Shown here: in pieces, positions 1-6,964 of the stretch
Position numbering within the stretch: position 1 is the first letter of the stretch
Layout of the letters: each line of letters starts with the position of its first letter
Assembly (NCBI GenBank): GCA_030589965.1
Contig: JAUUZM010000172.1
Coordinates: 1-7,164 of the forward strand
DNA: 7,164 nucleotides
Origin: Bacteroides sp.
GTDB taxonomy: Bacteria > Bacteroidota > Bacteroidia > Bacteroidales > SM23-62
Direction of reading: 5' to 3'
Position numbers and translations under genes: made by a program
The notes under the pieces: generated by a model
Seen by the model: only the letters and a program-made list of their open reading frames with translations
The model's database searches: none
Told to the model about the DNA's origin: nothing

Positions 1-1101
1 ATCATCGCAGTAAGTAATGACCTGGTTACTGACCAAAGGGTTGACCGCTGTGCCAGCACACTTGATCGGCAAGGTGCTAAAATTCTCCTTATAGGCAGGA
101 AATTGCCTGGAAGCGAGGAGGTCCGCGACAGAAACTATTCGGTAAAAAGACTGAGCTTACTTTTTAAGAAAGGGCCACTGTTTTATTCCTGTTTCAATTT
201 CCGGCTTTTTCTGTATCTTCTGTTTCAGAAGGCTGATATGCTGGTTTCCAATGATCTGGATACACTTCCTGCATGTTATCTGGCCTCGAGAATTAAAAAT
301 TTACCCCTCGTATATGACAGTCATGAGTATTTTACCGAGGTTCCTGAACTCGAGGGGCGTCAATTTGTGAAGAAAATATGGACCGGAATTGAAAAGCGGA
401 TACTTCCCAATTTAAAATTTGTTTCTACTGTCAGTCCATCTGTGGCAGAAGCATATTTCTCAACTTATGGCATACGAATGGAGGTTATCCGTAACCTGCC
501 CTATGGGGAAAGGAAGGAAGCCAGGAGACCGGACTTGCTGGACTTCGGACCGAAACGGATCATAATTTACCAGGGTGTACTCAATGTTGGGAGGGGACTG
601 GAAACTATGATTGAAGCAATGAAATATCTGGATGCATTTCAACTTCAATTATTCGGTGATGGGGATATTGCTGAAAAGCTGGCCACCATGACTAAAAATT
701 CAGGACTTGAAGACAGGGTGGAATTTATGGGCAGGCTACCTTTTAATGAATTAAAACCTTATACCAGGCAGGCATCACTGGGTATATCTTTGGAGGAGGA
801 CATGGGACTAAATTACAGATATGCCCTTCCTAATAAGCTTTTTGACTATATACAGGCCGGGGTACCGGTACTCGTTTCAGACTTGCCGGAAATGCGTAAG
901 GTGGTAGAGGAGTATGGTATTGGGGAAGTTGTAAAAAGTCCTGATCCTGAAGGAATTGCAGTCCAGGTAAAAACCATGATGGGATCGGAGGAATTATGTA
1001 TGGAATGGAAGAAAAACCTTCGTAAGGCGGGTTCTGAACTATGCTGGGAAAAAGAAGAAGAAAAAGTACTGGATTTATACAACAGGGCATTTGGAGACTA
1101 G
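1..1101 (+). CDS. GT4-type glycosyltransferase (5' end outside window)
   Basis: Probable cytoplasmic or membrane-associated glycosyltransferase that moves a sugar from a nucleotide-sugar donor to an unknown acceptor, as in surface polysaccharide synthesis. The frame is open from base 1 to the TAG at 1099-1101, giving 366 visible residues. The TTG at 103 is not the start: the 34 codons before it encode a conserved-looking N-terminal strand and loop (VSNDLVTDQRVDR...LIGRK), so only a few codons are probably missing. Visible landmarks, numbered from base 1, are YDSHEYF at about 105-111, a donor-domain entry YQGVLNVGRGLE at about 190-201, an LFGDGD turn at about 217-222, and a C-terminal donor-binding block from about 265 to 294 containing EED, GLNYRYALPNKLFDY and QAGVPVLVSD. 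This block resembles GT-B fold, GT4-like enzymes common in Bacteroidota. There is no signal peptide or clear membrane span. Its stop codon overlaps the convergent gene's stop. Donor and acceptor cannot be read from the sequence. Confidence 0.9.
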   Translation: MIAVSNDLVTDQRVDRCASTLDRQGAKILLIGRKLPGSEEVRDRNYSVKRLSLLFKKGPLFYSCFNFRLFLYLLFQKADMLVSNDLDTLPACYLASRIKNLPLVYDSHEYFTEVPELEGRQFVKKIWTGIEKRILPNLKFVSTVSPSVAEAYFSTYGIRMEVIRNLPYGERKEARRPDLLDFGPKRIIIYQGVLNVGRGLETMIEAMKYLDAFQLQLFGDGDIAEKLATMTKNSGLEDRVEFMGRLPFNELKPYTRQASLGISLEEDMGLNYRYALPNKLFDYIQAGVPVLVSDLPEMRKVVEEYGIGEVVKSPDPEGIAVQVKTMMGSEELCMEWKKNLRKAGSELCWEKEEEKVLDLYNRAFGD

Positions 1102-2237
1102 ACTTCAATCTCCCGGGAGATCAATTCTTCAAAGCTTTCCGGATCGGTCACCCCCTCAGTATTAAATACTAGTACCCTGGATTTCTCATTAAGTCCGATT
1201 CTTTCCCTGACCTTCTCAAGGGATTCATCATTACACAATGCCAGTAATCCAGCCAATCCTGCAGCCCCTGACTCCCCTGCAAAAATCTGGGTATCACTTT
1301 TAAATGGGTAATACAGGTTTTGCATTGCCTTGATGGCATAATCATCCGGAATAGCCAGGAAGAGGTCAACACTCTCATTAATTATTTTCCATGCCTGCAA
1401 TGAGGCGGTCCCGCAATTTAGTCCGGCCATTACAGTTTCCTGTGTTCCGCCTGTTCTGGTAAGGGTCTGGTTGCGGCTGGAGGCAAGCATAGAATCCGAT
1501 TCTTTAGGCTCAACAAGGATGAATTTCGGCATAGACCTTGGATACTTATTACGGTAATAGGCAACAACAGAAGATGCCCAGGTGCCAACACCTGATTGCA
1601 GGAATACAAAATCAATCCCCGGACTACTCTTAGAATGAAGGAGCTCCTCCATTTCTAAAAGCATAGTCTTGTATCCTGCTGAGATAATTGAGGGGATCTC
1701 TGCATATCCTTCCCATGATGTATCCTGGATTAGAACATATCCGTAGAGTCTTTCAGCTGCTCTGGCTCGCATTACCGCCCGGTCATAATCACCATTTACA
1801 ATAATCACTTTGGCCCTTAGTTTCTTGATATTCTTAATCCGGGATTTTGCTGTATTCTTTGGAACAAAAATAACGGCTTTTTGCCTATGTCGCCGGGCAG
1901 CCCAGGCAACCGACCTCCCATGATTGCCGTCCGTTGCAGTACAGAAGGTATGTCTACCGGGATTAGACTCCAGGTACTTATGGATGGCAAATGAAGCTCC
2001 CAGTATCTTGAATGTGTTCTGACGAAAACGGGCCGATTCATCTTTCAGATATAGATCTTTGATATTCAGGCTTTTGGCTAGCTTGGAGAGATTGATCAGT
2101 GGAGTAGGTTCATAATTCCTGATACTGCTGTGGTATGCAAGCGGATCCTCATTTTTGAAGATCTTATTGAAATCCTTATCCAGTGTTATCCTTGGCCGGT
2201 TTTCCGGAGGAAGATAGTAGTGTGAGTTTTGAGACAT
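1098..2237 (-). CDS. ygeX: Diaminopropionate ammonia-lyase (PLP enzyme, fold type II)
   Basis: Predicted cytosolic enzyme that splits 2,3-diaminopropionate into pyruvate and two ammonia, as E. coli YgeX does. Length is 379 residues, slightly shorter than YgeX at about 400. The region KDESARFRQNTFKILG (about 65-80) carries the PLP-binding lysine, K77 by my count. TDGNHGRSVAW (about 102-112) is the substrate/cofactor loop typical of this family and holds a likely catalytic aspartate. QDTSWEGY lies at 171-178. SGVGTWASS (about 215-223) is the glycine-rich loop expected to hold the PLP phosphate. MAGLNCG (270-276), GESGAAGLAG (321-330) and NTEGVTDPE (359-367) complete the family pattern. The ATG at 2235-2237 lies 18 bases after the sucB stop, with no Shine-Dalgarno sequence, so it is probably the last gene of the operon. 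The stop TAG is interlocked with the glycosyltransferase stop. A related PLP lyase on another amino acid is possible, but the RF..FK.LGAS and DGNHGR..AW pattern favours this assignment. Confidence 0.88.
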   Translation of the reverse strand: MSQNSHYYLPPENRPRITLDKDFNKIFKNEDPLAYHSSIRNYEPTPLINLSKLAKSLNIKDLYLKDESARFRQNTFKILGASFAIHKYLESNPGRHTFCTATDGNHGRSVAWAARRHRQKAVIFVPKNTAKSRIKNIKKLRAKVIIVNGDYDRAVMRARAAERLYGYVLIQDTSWEGYAEIPSIISAGYKTMLLEMEELLHSKSSPGIDFVFLQSGVGTWASSVVAYYRNKYPRSMPKFILVEPKESDSMLASSRNQTLTRTGGTQETVMAGLNCGTASLQAWKIINESVDLFLAIPDDYAIKAMQNLYYPFKSDTQIFAGESGAAGLAGLLALCNDESLEKVRERIGLNEKSRVLVFNTEGVTDPESFEELISREIEV

Positions 2238-2255
2238 AAAATACAGACTTATTTC

Positions 2256-3458
2256 TTACAACTTCAGTAATAGTTTTTCCGGATCAATTCCACCAAACAT
2301 AAGATTTACAGGGTTTTCTATTAGTTCTTTGACCTTGACGAGGAAGCTCACAGAATCCCTTCCGTCAATAAGTCTGTGATCATATGAAAGAGCAATATAC
2401 ATCATTGGACGTATGTGAACTTTCCCATCCAGAGCTATAGGTCTTTCCAGGATATTATGCATACCAAGGATTGCCGATTGTGGTGGATTCAAAAGAGGGG
2501 TTGAAAGCATGGATCCGAATACTCCACCATTGGTAATGGTAAAAGATCCACCCTTCATTTCATCCAGGCTGATCCTGGCTGCCCTGGCTTTGCCTGCAAG
2601 TTCCATAATTCCAGTTTCAATAGCCGCAAGTCCTAAACTTTCAGCATTCCGGATAACCGGGACCATTAATCCCTTGTCGGTCTGAACAGCAATTCCGATA
2701 TCGCAGTATTCGGGAGTTACCATTTCCTCACCTTCAATCCTTGAATTCACATTCGGGATTACCTGTAGAGCTTCCGTGACAGCTTTTACAAAGAATGACA
2801 TAAACCCGAGTTTGACTCCGTGTTTCTCTACAAATGAAGCTTGATATTTTTTTCTGAGTCCAATAATTTCGCTCAAATCACATTCATTGAATGTAGTGAG
2901 CATGGCTGTTTCATTTTTAACTGCCACTAATCTGTCTGCGAGTTTTCTTCGCAGTGAGCTTATTTTATGGCGGTTTTCTTTACGGCTTATTTCAGTAGAT
3001 CTGGAAGGTATTGTGGGACTGCCGCTTCCATCCATGGTTAACTGGACTTCCTTTTTGGTGATTCTCTTTAATCCGCTGATAATATCATCAAGGGATAGAT
3101 TATTTTCCTCCATCATTTTAGCAGCTACAGGGGAGACTTTTACCTTGTCCATCCCTTCTTTTGGAGCCGCAGCCGTATCCTGTTTAGCATCAGTCGTTTT
3201 CTTGCTTGTTGCAGGCGCTTTGGCTGAGGTGTCAATAGTACATGCCACGGCACCTACCTTGATGGTATCGCCTGGAGATGCCAGAAGTTTAATTTTGCCC
3301 GCTTTTTCAGCAATTAATGGAAGCGTAGCCTTATCGGATTCGACCTCGGCAACTTCCTGGTCTTTTTCCACATAATCTCCTTCCTCCACCAGCCAGTTGG
3401 CTATTTCAACTTCCGAAATGGATTCTCCTGGACTGGGCACTTTTATTTCGACGATCAT
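2256..3458 (-). CDS. sucB: 2-oxoglutarate dehydrogenase E2, dihydrolipoyllysine succinyltransferase
   Basis: Core E2 of the 2-oxoglutarate dehydrogenase complex. It moves the succinyl group from the lipoyl arm to CoA in the cytosol. Length is 400 residues, normal for SucB/OdhB. One lipoyl domain covers about 1-77, with the lipoylated lysine K43 in ESDKAT. An Ala/Lys/Thr-rich linker follows (about 78-104). Next is a peripheral subunit-binding domain at about 106-140 (KVSPVAAKMMEENNLS...RITKKEV). The catalytic acyltransferase domain runs from about 162 to the end, with the active-site SYDHRLIDGRD (358-368; H361 and D365). TNGGVFGSMLSTP (309-321) and NPPQSAILGMH (324-334) are standard E2 core motifs. 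An E2 of another 2-oxoacid complex is possible in isolation, but the adjacent sucA fixes the assignment. The usual GTGxxGR loop of the binding domain is shortened. The ATG at 3456-3458 starts the lipoyl domain directly and lies 46 bases after the sucA stop. There is no Shine-Dalgarno sequence. Confidence 0.95.
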   Translation of the reverse strand: MIVEIKVPSPGESISEVEIANWLVEEGDYVEKDQEVAEVESDKATLPLIAEKAGKIKLLASPGDTIKVGAVACTIDTSAKAPATSKKTTDAKQDTAAAPKEGMDKVKVSPVAAKMMEENNLSLDDIISGLKRITKKEVQLTMDGSGSPTIPSRSTEISRKENRHKISSLRRKLADRLVAVKNETAMLTTFNECDLSEIIGLRKKYQASFVEKHGVKLGFMSFFVKAVTEALQVIPNVNSRIEGEEMVTPEYCDIGIAVQTDKGLMVPVIRNAESLGLAAIETGIMELAGKARAARISLDEMKGGSFTITNGGVFGSMLSTPLLNPPQSAILGMHNILERPIALDGKVHIRPMMYIALSYDHRLIDGRDSVSFLVKVKELIENPVNLMFGGIDPEKLLLKL

Positions 3459-3504
3459 TTCTGGTCAATTTGGCGCTGTAATGTAATAAATTGTGAGGAA
3501 TTAA

Positions 3505-6318
3505 TTAATTCTTCTGGAAATATTGGTGTTGTTTCAGAATCTCCTTGCGGGAACTTCCAACAACACATTGCAGTCCGCAGTATATATGTTTTAGATCGCA
3601 ATCGCATTTCCGGAATACTTTCTGGATTATTTCTTCCTGTCCCATCAGGTGGACCTTTGTCAGGCCGGTTGCCGGACTCCCGCTGGCCTGCCGGGTGACG
3701 GGTTCCGGAATAATCTCGGCCATTTCCTGCTGTATATGACGCCAGGGACCCATATTCCCGGGTTCTTCCTGAACCCAGAGGGAAAGCAGGTTATTCTTGT
3801 ATTTTTTATTGATTTTACGGACTTCTTCAATGGGGAAGGGGTGAAGCTGCTCAATCCTTACAAGGGCAAGATCCCTGGCCTTGAACTCTTCTTTTCTTTC
3901 CAGCAATTCATAATATATTTTGCCGGAGCAATACACGACTCGGCGGACTTCATTTACATCAACATCCGGATCATCAATGACTTCCTGGAAGGTATCACTT
4001 TCAAACTCTTCCAGTGTGGATACACATTTCGGATGTCTCAACAAGCTTTTTGGAGTAAAAATAATCAGGGGTGTCCGGTAATTGGCATGCAAATGTTTTC
4101 TCAGAATATGGAAGAGGTTTGCCGGCGTCGTGCAATTTACAATATGCATATTATTCCTGGCAGCCATGTTGAGGAATCGCTCAATACGAGCACTTGAATG
4201 CTCTGGTCCCTGTCCCTCGAAACCATGGGGAAGAAAAGCAACAATCCCGTTCATTAGTCCCCATTTCTCTTCCGCAGAACTGATGTACTGGTCAAAGATC
4301 ACCTGGGCCACATTATTGAAATCCCCGAACTGAGCTTCCCAGATGGTCAATCCATTCGGTACCGCCAGTGCATACCCGTACTCAAATCCCAGGACCCCGT
4401 ATTCGGAAAGGGGGGAGTTATAAATCTCGAACGGTGCCTTGGCATCATCAAGGTTTTTCAGGGGGATATATTGCTGGTCAGTATCCTCTATGACAAATCC
4501 GGCATGCCGGTGTGAAAAGGTGCCACGCACAGAATCCTGTCCGGATATTCGTACAGGATATCCCTCCGTCAACAGCGTGCCATATGCCAGCAGCTCTCCC
4601 AGGGCCCAATCCAGCCGGTTCTCTTCAACGGCCTTCTTCCGGTCAGCGACGAGGCGGCGAATCTTTTTAATAAAATTCTTGTCCGCCGGCAACTGATTAA
4701 TTTGATCGGCTACCTTTAAAAGTTTATCCCTGGTTACCCCGGTGTCAATATGCTTGCTGAAATCTGAGAGTGAGGCATATTTAAATCCTTTCCAGTCATC
4801 TTTCAGAAAACGTTGGATGTAGACTTTTTTCAGCAGCTTGGCAGCCTCCAGTTTTCCTTCCAGGATATCGTCGTAATCCTTTTCAAATTCCAGGATCTGT
4901 TCATTATTGTATATTCCTTTCTCAACCAGGTATTCAGCATATATATCGCGCGTATTAGGATGCTTGGCAATGGCTTTATAAAGTAAGGGCTGTGTAAAAC
5001 GGGGCTCATCCCCCTCGTTATGCCCGTATTTACGGTAGCATAGAATATCTATAAATACATCTGTAGCATACCTTTGCCTGTATTCCATGGCCATTTCAAC
5101 GGTATGGAGGAGGGATTCCACCTCGTCCCCGTTGACGTGGAATATGGGTGATTTCGTAACCTTCCCGATATCCGTACAATAGGTGCTTGAACGGGCATCC
5201 TTGTAATTGGTTGTGAACCCAACCTGATTGTTGATGATGAAATGAATTGTACCTCCGGTCTTATATCCCGGCAGATCATACATCTGGATAACCTCGTATA
5301 CCACACCCTGAGAAGCAATGGCTGCATCCCCATGTATAAGAATGGGTACCAGGGAGCAGAAATCTCCCTCATACTTATGATCAATTCTTGCTCTTGAAAG
5401 TCCCTGAATAACAGGAGATACTGCTTCAAGGTGGGAGGGATTGGGTGCCAGATTCAGCCGGACGGTTTTACCGGACAGGGTTTTAACATCGTTCACATAC
5501 CCAAGATGATATTTTACATCGCCAAGGGAAATGCCTTCTTCAAATTCATCCGCCTCGAATTCCTTGAAAATATTTTCGTAGGGTTTCTGAAGAACATTGG
5601 CCAGAACATTCAGTCTTCCCCTGTGGGCCATTCCAATCATGAATTCCCTGACATTCATTGAGGATCCCTTTTCAATGGTCGCGATGAGCGCAGGAATCAG
5701 GACTTCTGCACCTTCCAGCGAAAAGCGTTTTTGTCCAACAAATTTCTTATGAATAAACTTCTCGAAACCTACAGCCTGTTTCAGATGCATGAAGATTTCT
5801 TTTTTATGCTCTGAAGAATAATTGGTGATGTTCCGGCTACTTTCCATCCGGCTACTCAGCCATTTGAGTTTTTCCGGACTCCGAATAAACATGTATTCAG
5901 TACCCACGGTCTCCGCATATGTTTGCTGAAGGTGTTTGAGAATCTCACTGAGAGGAGCCGGGCCTATACCTATCTCTTTTCCTGCGTGAAATACGATGCC
6001 AAGATCTTCTTCACCCAGACCATAATTTTCAAGATCCAGTGTGGGGAAGTACTTTCGGCGTGTACGAACGGGATTGGTTTTGGTAAATAAATGCCCTCTT
6101 TTCCGATATCCATCAATCAGGTTAAGAACCTTGAATTCCTTATCCAGGGTTTCTGAGGCCATCTGCTCTCTGAAATCATGCTTAGCGAATTCAAACCCAC
6201 GAAAGAATTGTTGCCAGCTTTCGTCAACCAGTCCTGGATCCTTTTGAAAATCCCGGTAAAGGGCCTCAATGGTTTCAATATCCAGGTTTCCGAGAAAGGA
6301 AAATTCGTCTTGATTCAT
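3505..6318 (-). CDS. sucA: 2-oxoglutarate dehydrogenase E1 (thiamine diphosphate), with Cys-rich C-terminal tail
   Basis: E1 subunit (odhA/sucA) that decarboxylates 2-oxoglutarate with thiamine diphosphate and succinylates the lipoyl arm of E2. Length is 937 residues, close to E. coli SucA (933). The N-terminal E2-contact helix is at about 8-42 (FLGNLDIETIEALY...WQQFF). Active-site histidines are visible in MAHRGRLNVL (H232) and NPSHLEAVSPV (H296). The ThDP/Mg motif runs from HGDAA (D331) to IINNQVGF (N363, N364). SHRHAGF is at 602-608. The likely ThDP glutamate is E639 in LSEYGVLGFEYG, placed by analogy with the PDH E1-beta TE.GF.G motif. EAQFGDFNN, GQGPEHSSAR, KSLLRHP and VQEEPGNMGPW (849-859) are classic E1o blocks. 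After SGSPATGL, where the E. coli protein soon ends, this one continues with a tail of about 35-38 residues holding C905, C907, C914 and C918. The ATG at 6316-6318 gives the expected N-terminus. No E3 gene is adjacent. Confidence 0.97.
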   Translation of the reverse strand: MNQDEFSFLGNLDIETIEALYRDFQKDPGLVDESWQQFFRGFEFAKHDFREQMASETLDKEFKVLNLIDGYRKRGHLFTKTNPVRTRRKYFPTLDLENYGLGEEDLGIVFHAGKEIGIGPAPLSEILKHLQQTYAETVGTEYMFIRSPEKLKWLSSRMESSRNITNYSSEHKKEIFMHLKQAVGFEKFIHKKFVGQKRFSLEGAEVLIPALIATIEKGSSMNVREFMIGMAHRGRLNVLANVLQKPYENIFKEFEADEFEEGISLGDVKYHLGYVNDVKTLSGKTVRLNLAPNPSHLEAVSPVIQGLSRARIDHKYEGDFCSLVPILIHGDAAIASQGVVYEVIQMYDLPGYKTGGTIHFIINNQVGFTTNYKDARSSTYCTDIGKVTKSPIFHVNGDEVESLLHTVEMAMEYRQRYATDVFIDILCYRKYGHNEGDEPRFTQPLLYKAIAKHPNTRDIYAEYLVEKGIYNNEQILEFEKDYDDILEGKLEAAKLLKKVYIQRFLKDDWKGFKYASLSDFSKHIDTGVTRDKLLKVADQINQLPADKNFIKKIRRLVADRKKAVEENRLDWALGELLAYGTLLTEGYPVRISGQDSVRGTFSHRHAGFVIEDTDQQYIPLKNLDDAKAPFEIYNSPLSEYGVLGFEYGYALAVPNGLTIWEAQFGDFNNVAQVIFDQYISSAEEKWGLMNGIVAFLPHGFEGQGPEHSSARIERFLNMAARNNMHIVNCTTPANLFHILRKHLHANYRTPLIIFTPKSLLRHPKCVSTLEEFESDTFQEVIDDPDVDVNEVRRVVYCSGKIYYELLERKEEFKARDLALVRIEQLHPFPIEEVRKINKKYKNNLLSLWVQEEPGNMGPWRHIQQEMAEIIPEPVTRQASGSPATGLTKVHLMGQEEIIQKVFRKCDCDLKHIYCGLQCVVGSSRKEILKQHQYFQKN

Positions 6319-6340
6319 CGTAGTATACAGGAGTCGGGAG

Positions 6341-6348
6341 CAAAAGTA
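6341..6348 (-). promoter_or_regulatory. Possible internal -7 box before sucA
   Basis: The complement of 6341-6348 reads TACTTTTG, an exact TAnnTTTG match inside the 33-base gap between the diiron gene and sucA, 22 bases before the sucA ATG. No TTTG or TTG is present at the expected -33 position, where the minus strand reads TACA. It could let sucAB be expressed apart from the diiron gene, or be a chance match in an AT-rich gap. Confidence 0.3.
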
Positions 6349-6351
6349 TAA

Positions 6352-6810
6352 TTAATTTTCGGTAAGAATGTATTCATCGTACTCAATTTCGAATCTAAGC
6401 TTATGTCGGGCCTCTTCCTGTGCAAGCATCAGAAAGATCTCTTTTGCAGCTGGGTCGTCTGTCCTGGCTGCCAGGTCGGAATAGAGCTTAAAGGCTGACT
6501 TTTCCTCTTTCATGGCTATGATAAGTGCATCCTGGTAGCTCAGATCCTCGCGGGCCACATCAACTTCAACCAGGTAATCACCGATTTTAAGATCCTGTAC
6601 CTTTTCATCGGATACAACAACTTTTTCCCCCGTTTTCATTCTCTCAAGCTTGCTTTTATGTCCAAGTTCCTCCTGAGAAAACTGCTCGAAGACTTCTTGG
6701 ATTTCTTTATTCCGGCTTGATTTTGCCAGCTTTGCGTAAAGGCTTGCCGCCCTTAATTCATCCTTGATGGCCATATCCAGGATCTCGTCCAGGGAATTGA
6801 AATTTTGCAT
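6352..6810 (-). CDS. Ferritin-like diiron protein, rubrerythrin type without rubredoxin domain
   Basis: Small cytosolic four-helix-bundle protein of 152 residues. Two repeated helix pairs carry a complete set of six diiron ligands: E18 in DELRAASLY, E48 and H51 in EELGH, E103 in EEKSAFKLY, and E133 and H136 in EEARH. Each half has the family spacing of a glutamate seven residues before a tyrosine, followed by ExxH. A linker of about 30 residues (58-88) joins the halves. There is no CxxC rubredoxin domain, so it is an erythrin/COG1633-like ferritin-family protein and not a full rubrerythrin. Relatives reduce peroxide or handle iron, but the exact reaction here is unknown and the electron donor would be a separate protein. 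The ATG at 6808-6810 has no Shine-Dalgarno sequence and lies about 30 bases from the start point predicted for the upstream promoter. Its stop is 33 bases before the sucA start, so it is probably the first gene of the operon. Confidence 0.88.
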   Translation of the reverse strand: MQNFNSLDEILDMAIKDELRAASLYAKLAKSSRNKEIQEVFEQFSQEELGHKSKLERMKTGEKVVVSDEKVQDLKIGDYLVEVDVAREDLSYQDALIIAMKEEKSAFKLYSDLAARTDDPAAKEIFLMLAQEEARHKLRFEIEYDEYILTEN

Positions 6811-6844
6811 GTTGGTCTAGTTAGTTAATTATTCACGAATCATA

Positions 6845-6876
6845 CAAAAATATCATAATAGAAACTGAATGACAAA
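6845..6876 (-). promoter_or_regulatory. Bacteroidota-type promoter for the diiron-sucA-sucB-lyase operon
   Basis: On the minus strand, TTTG (complement of 6873-6876) is followed after 20 bases by TATTTTTG (complement of 6845-6852). The second box fits TAnnTTTG exactly. The centres of the two boxes are 26 bases apart, as expected for -33 and -7 elements in Bacteroidota. The start point would be near 6841, giving a leader of about 30 bases before the ATG at 6810. This is a sequence match only. Confidence 0.6.
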
Positions 6877-6917
6877 AATCATTTGAAATATTCTGTTTTT
6901 AGTCAATTTTTATGGAG

Positions 6918-6925
6918 TAGTTTTG
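6918..6925 (+). promoter_or_regulatory. Possible -7 box for the NfnA-like gene
   Basis: TAGTTTTG matches TAnnTTTG and lies 39 bases before the ATG at 6965, which would give a leader of about 35 bases. The -33 box is poor: the best candidate is TCTG at 6892-6895, and the only exact TTTG (6882-6885) is too far away. The call rests on the -7 match and its position. Confidence 0.4.
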
Positions 6926-6964
6926 GAGCAGATATTATCCCTGATACCAGAAATAAATTTTAGT

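Noticed and set aside
1048..1068. T-rich tract on the minus strand downstream of the lyase as a terminator
   Set aside because: The tract simply reflects the Glu/Lys-rich codons of the glycosyltransferase C-terminus, and no stable hairpin precedes it on the minus strand.
103..1101. Glycosyltransferase starting at the TTG at 103
   Set aside because: The frame is open back to base 1, and the extra residues (VSNDLVTDQRVDR...LIGR) look like the normal N-terminus of the family, so 103 is an internal leucine codon and the gene begins before the window.
830..1108. Minus-strand open frame of 92 codons opposite the glycosyltransferase
   Set aside because: It is a proline- and serine-rich shadow of the conserved C-terminal domain of the glycosyltransferase, with no domain of its own.
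2887..3375. Open frame of 162 codons on the + strand
   Set aside because: It lies wholly antisense to the lipoyl, linker and binding-domain part of sucB. The translation has no recognisable domain, and the sucB frame is certain.
3498..3511. Perfect palindrome GAATTAATTAATTC across the sucA stop
   Set aside because: It is a low-complexity TTAA repeat in an AT-rich junction, without GC stem or T-tract, so it is unlikely to be a terminator and has no clear operator features.
3649..4197. Open frame of 182 codons on the + strand
   Set aside because: It is antisense to the well-conserved C-terminal half of sucA and the translation resembles no known family.
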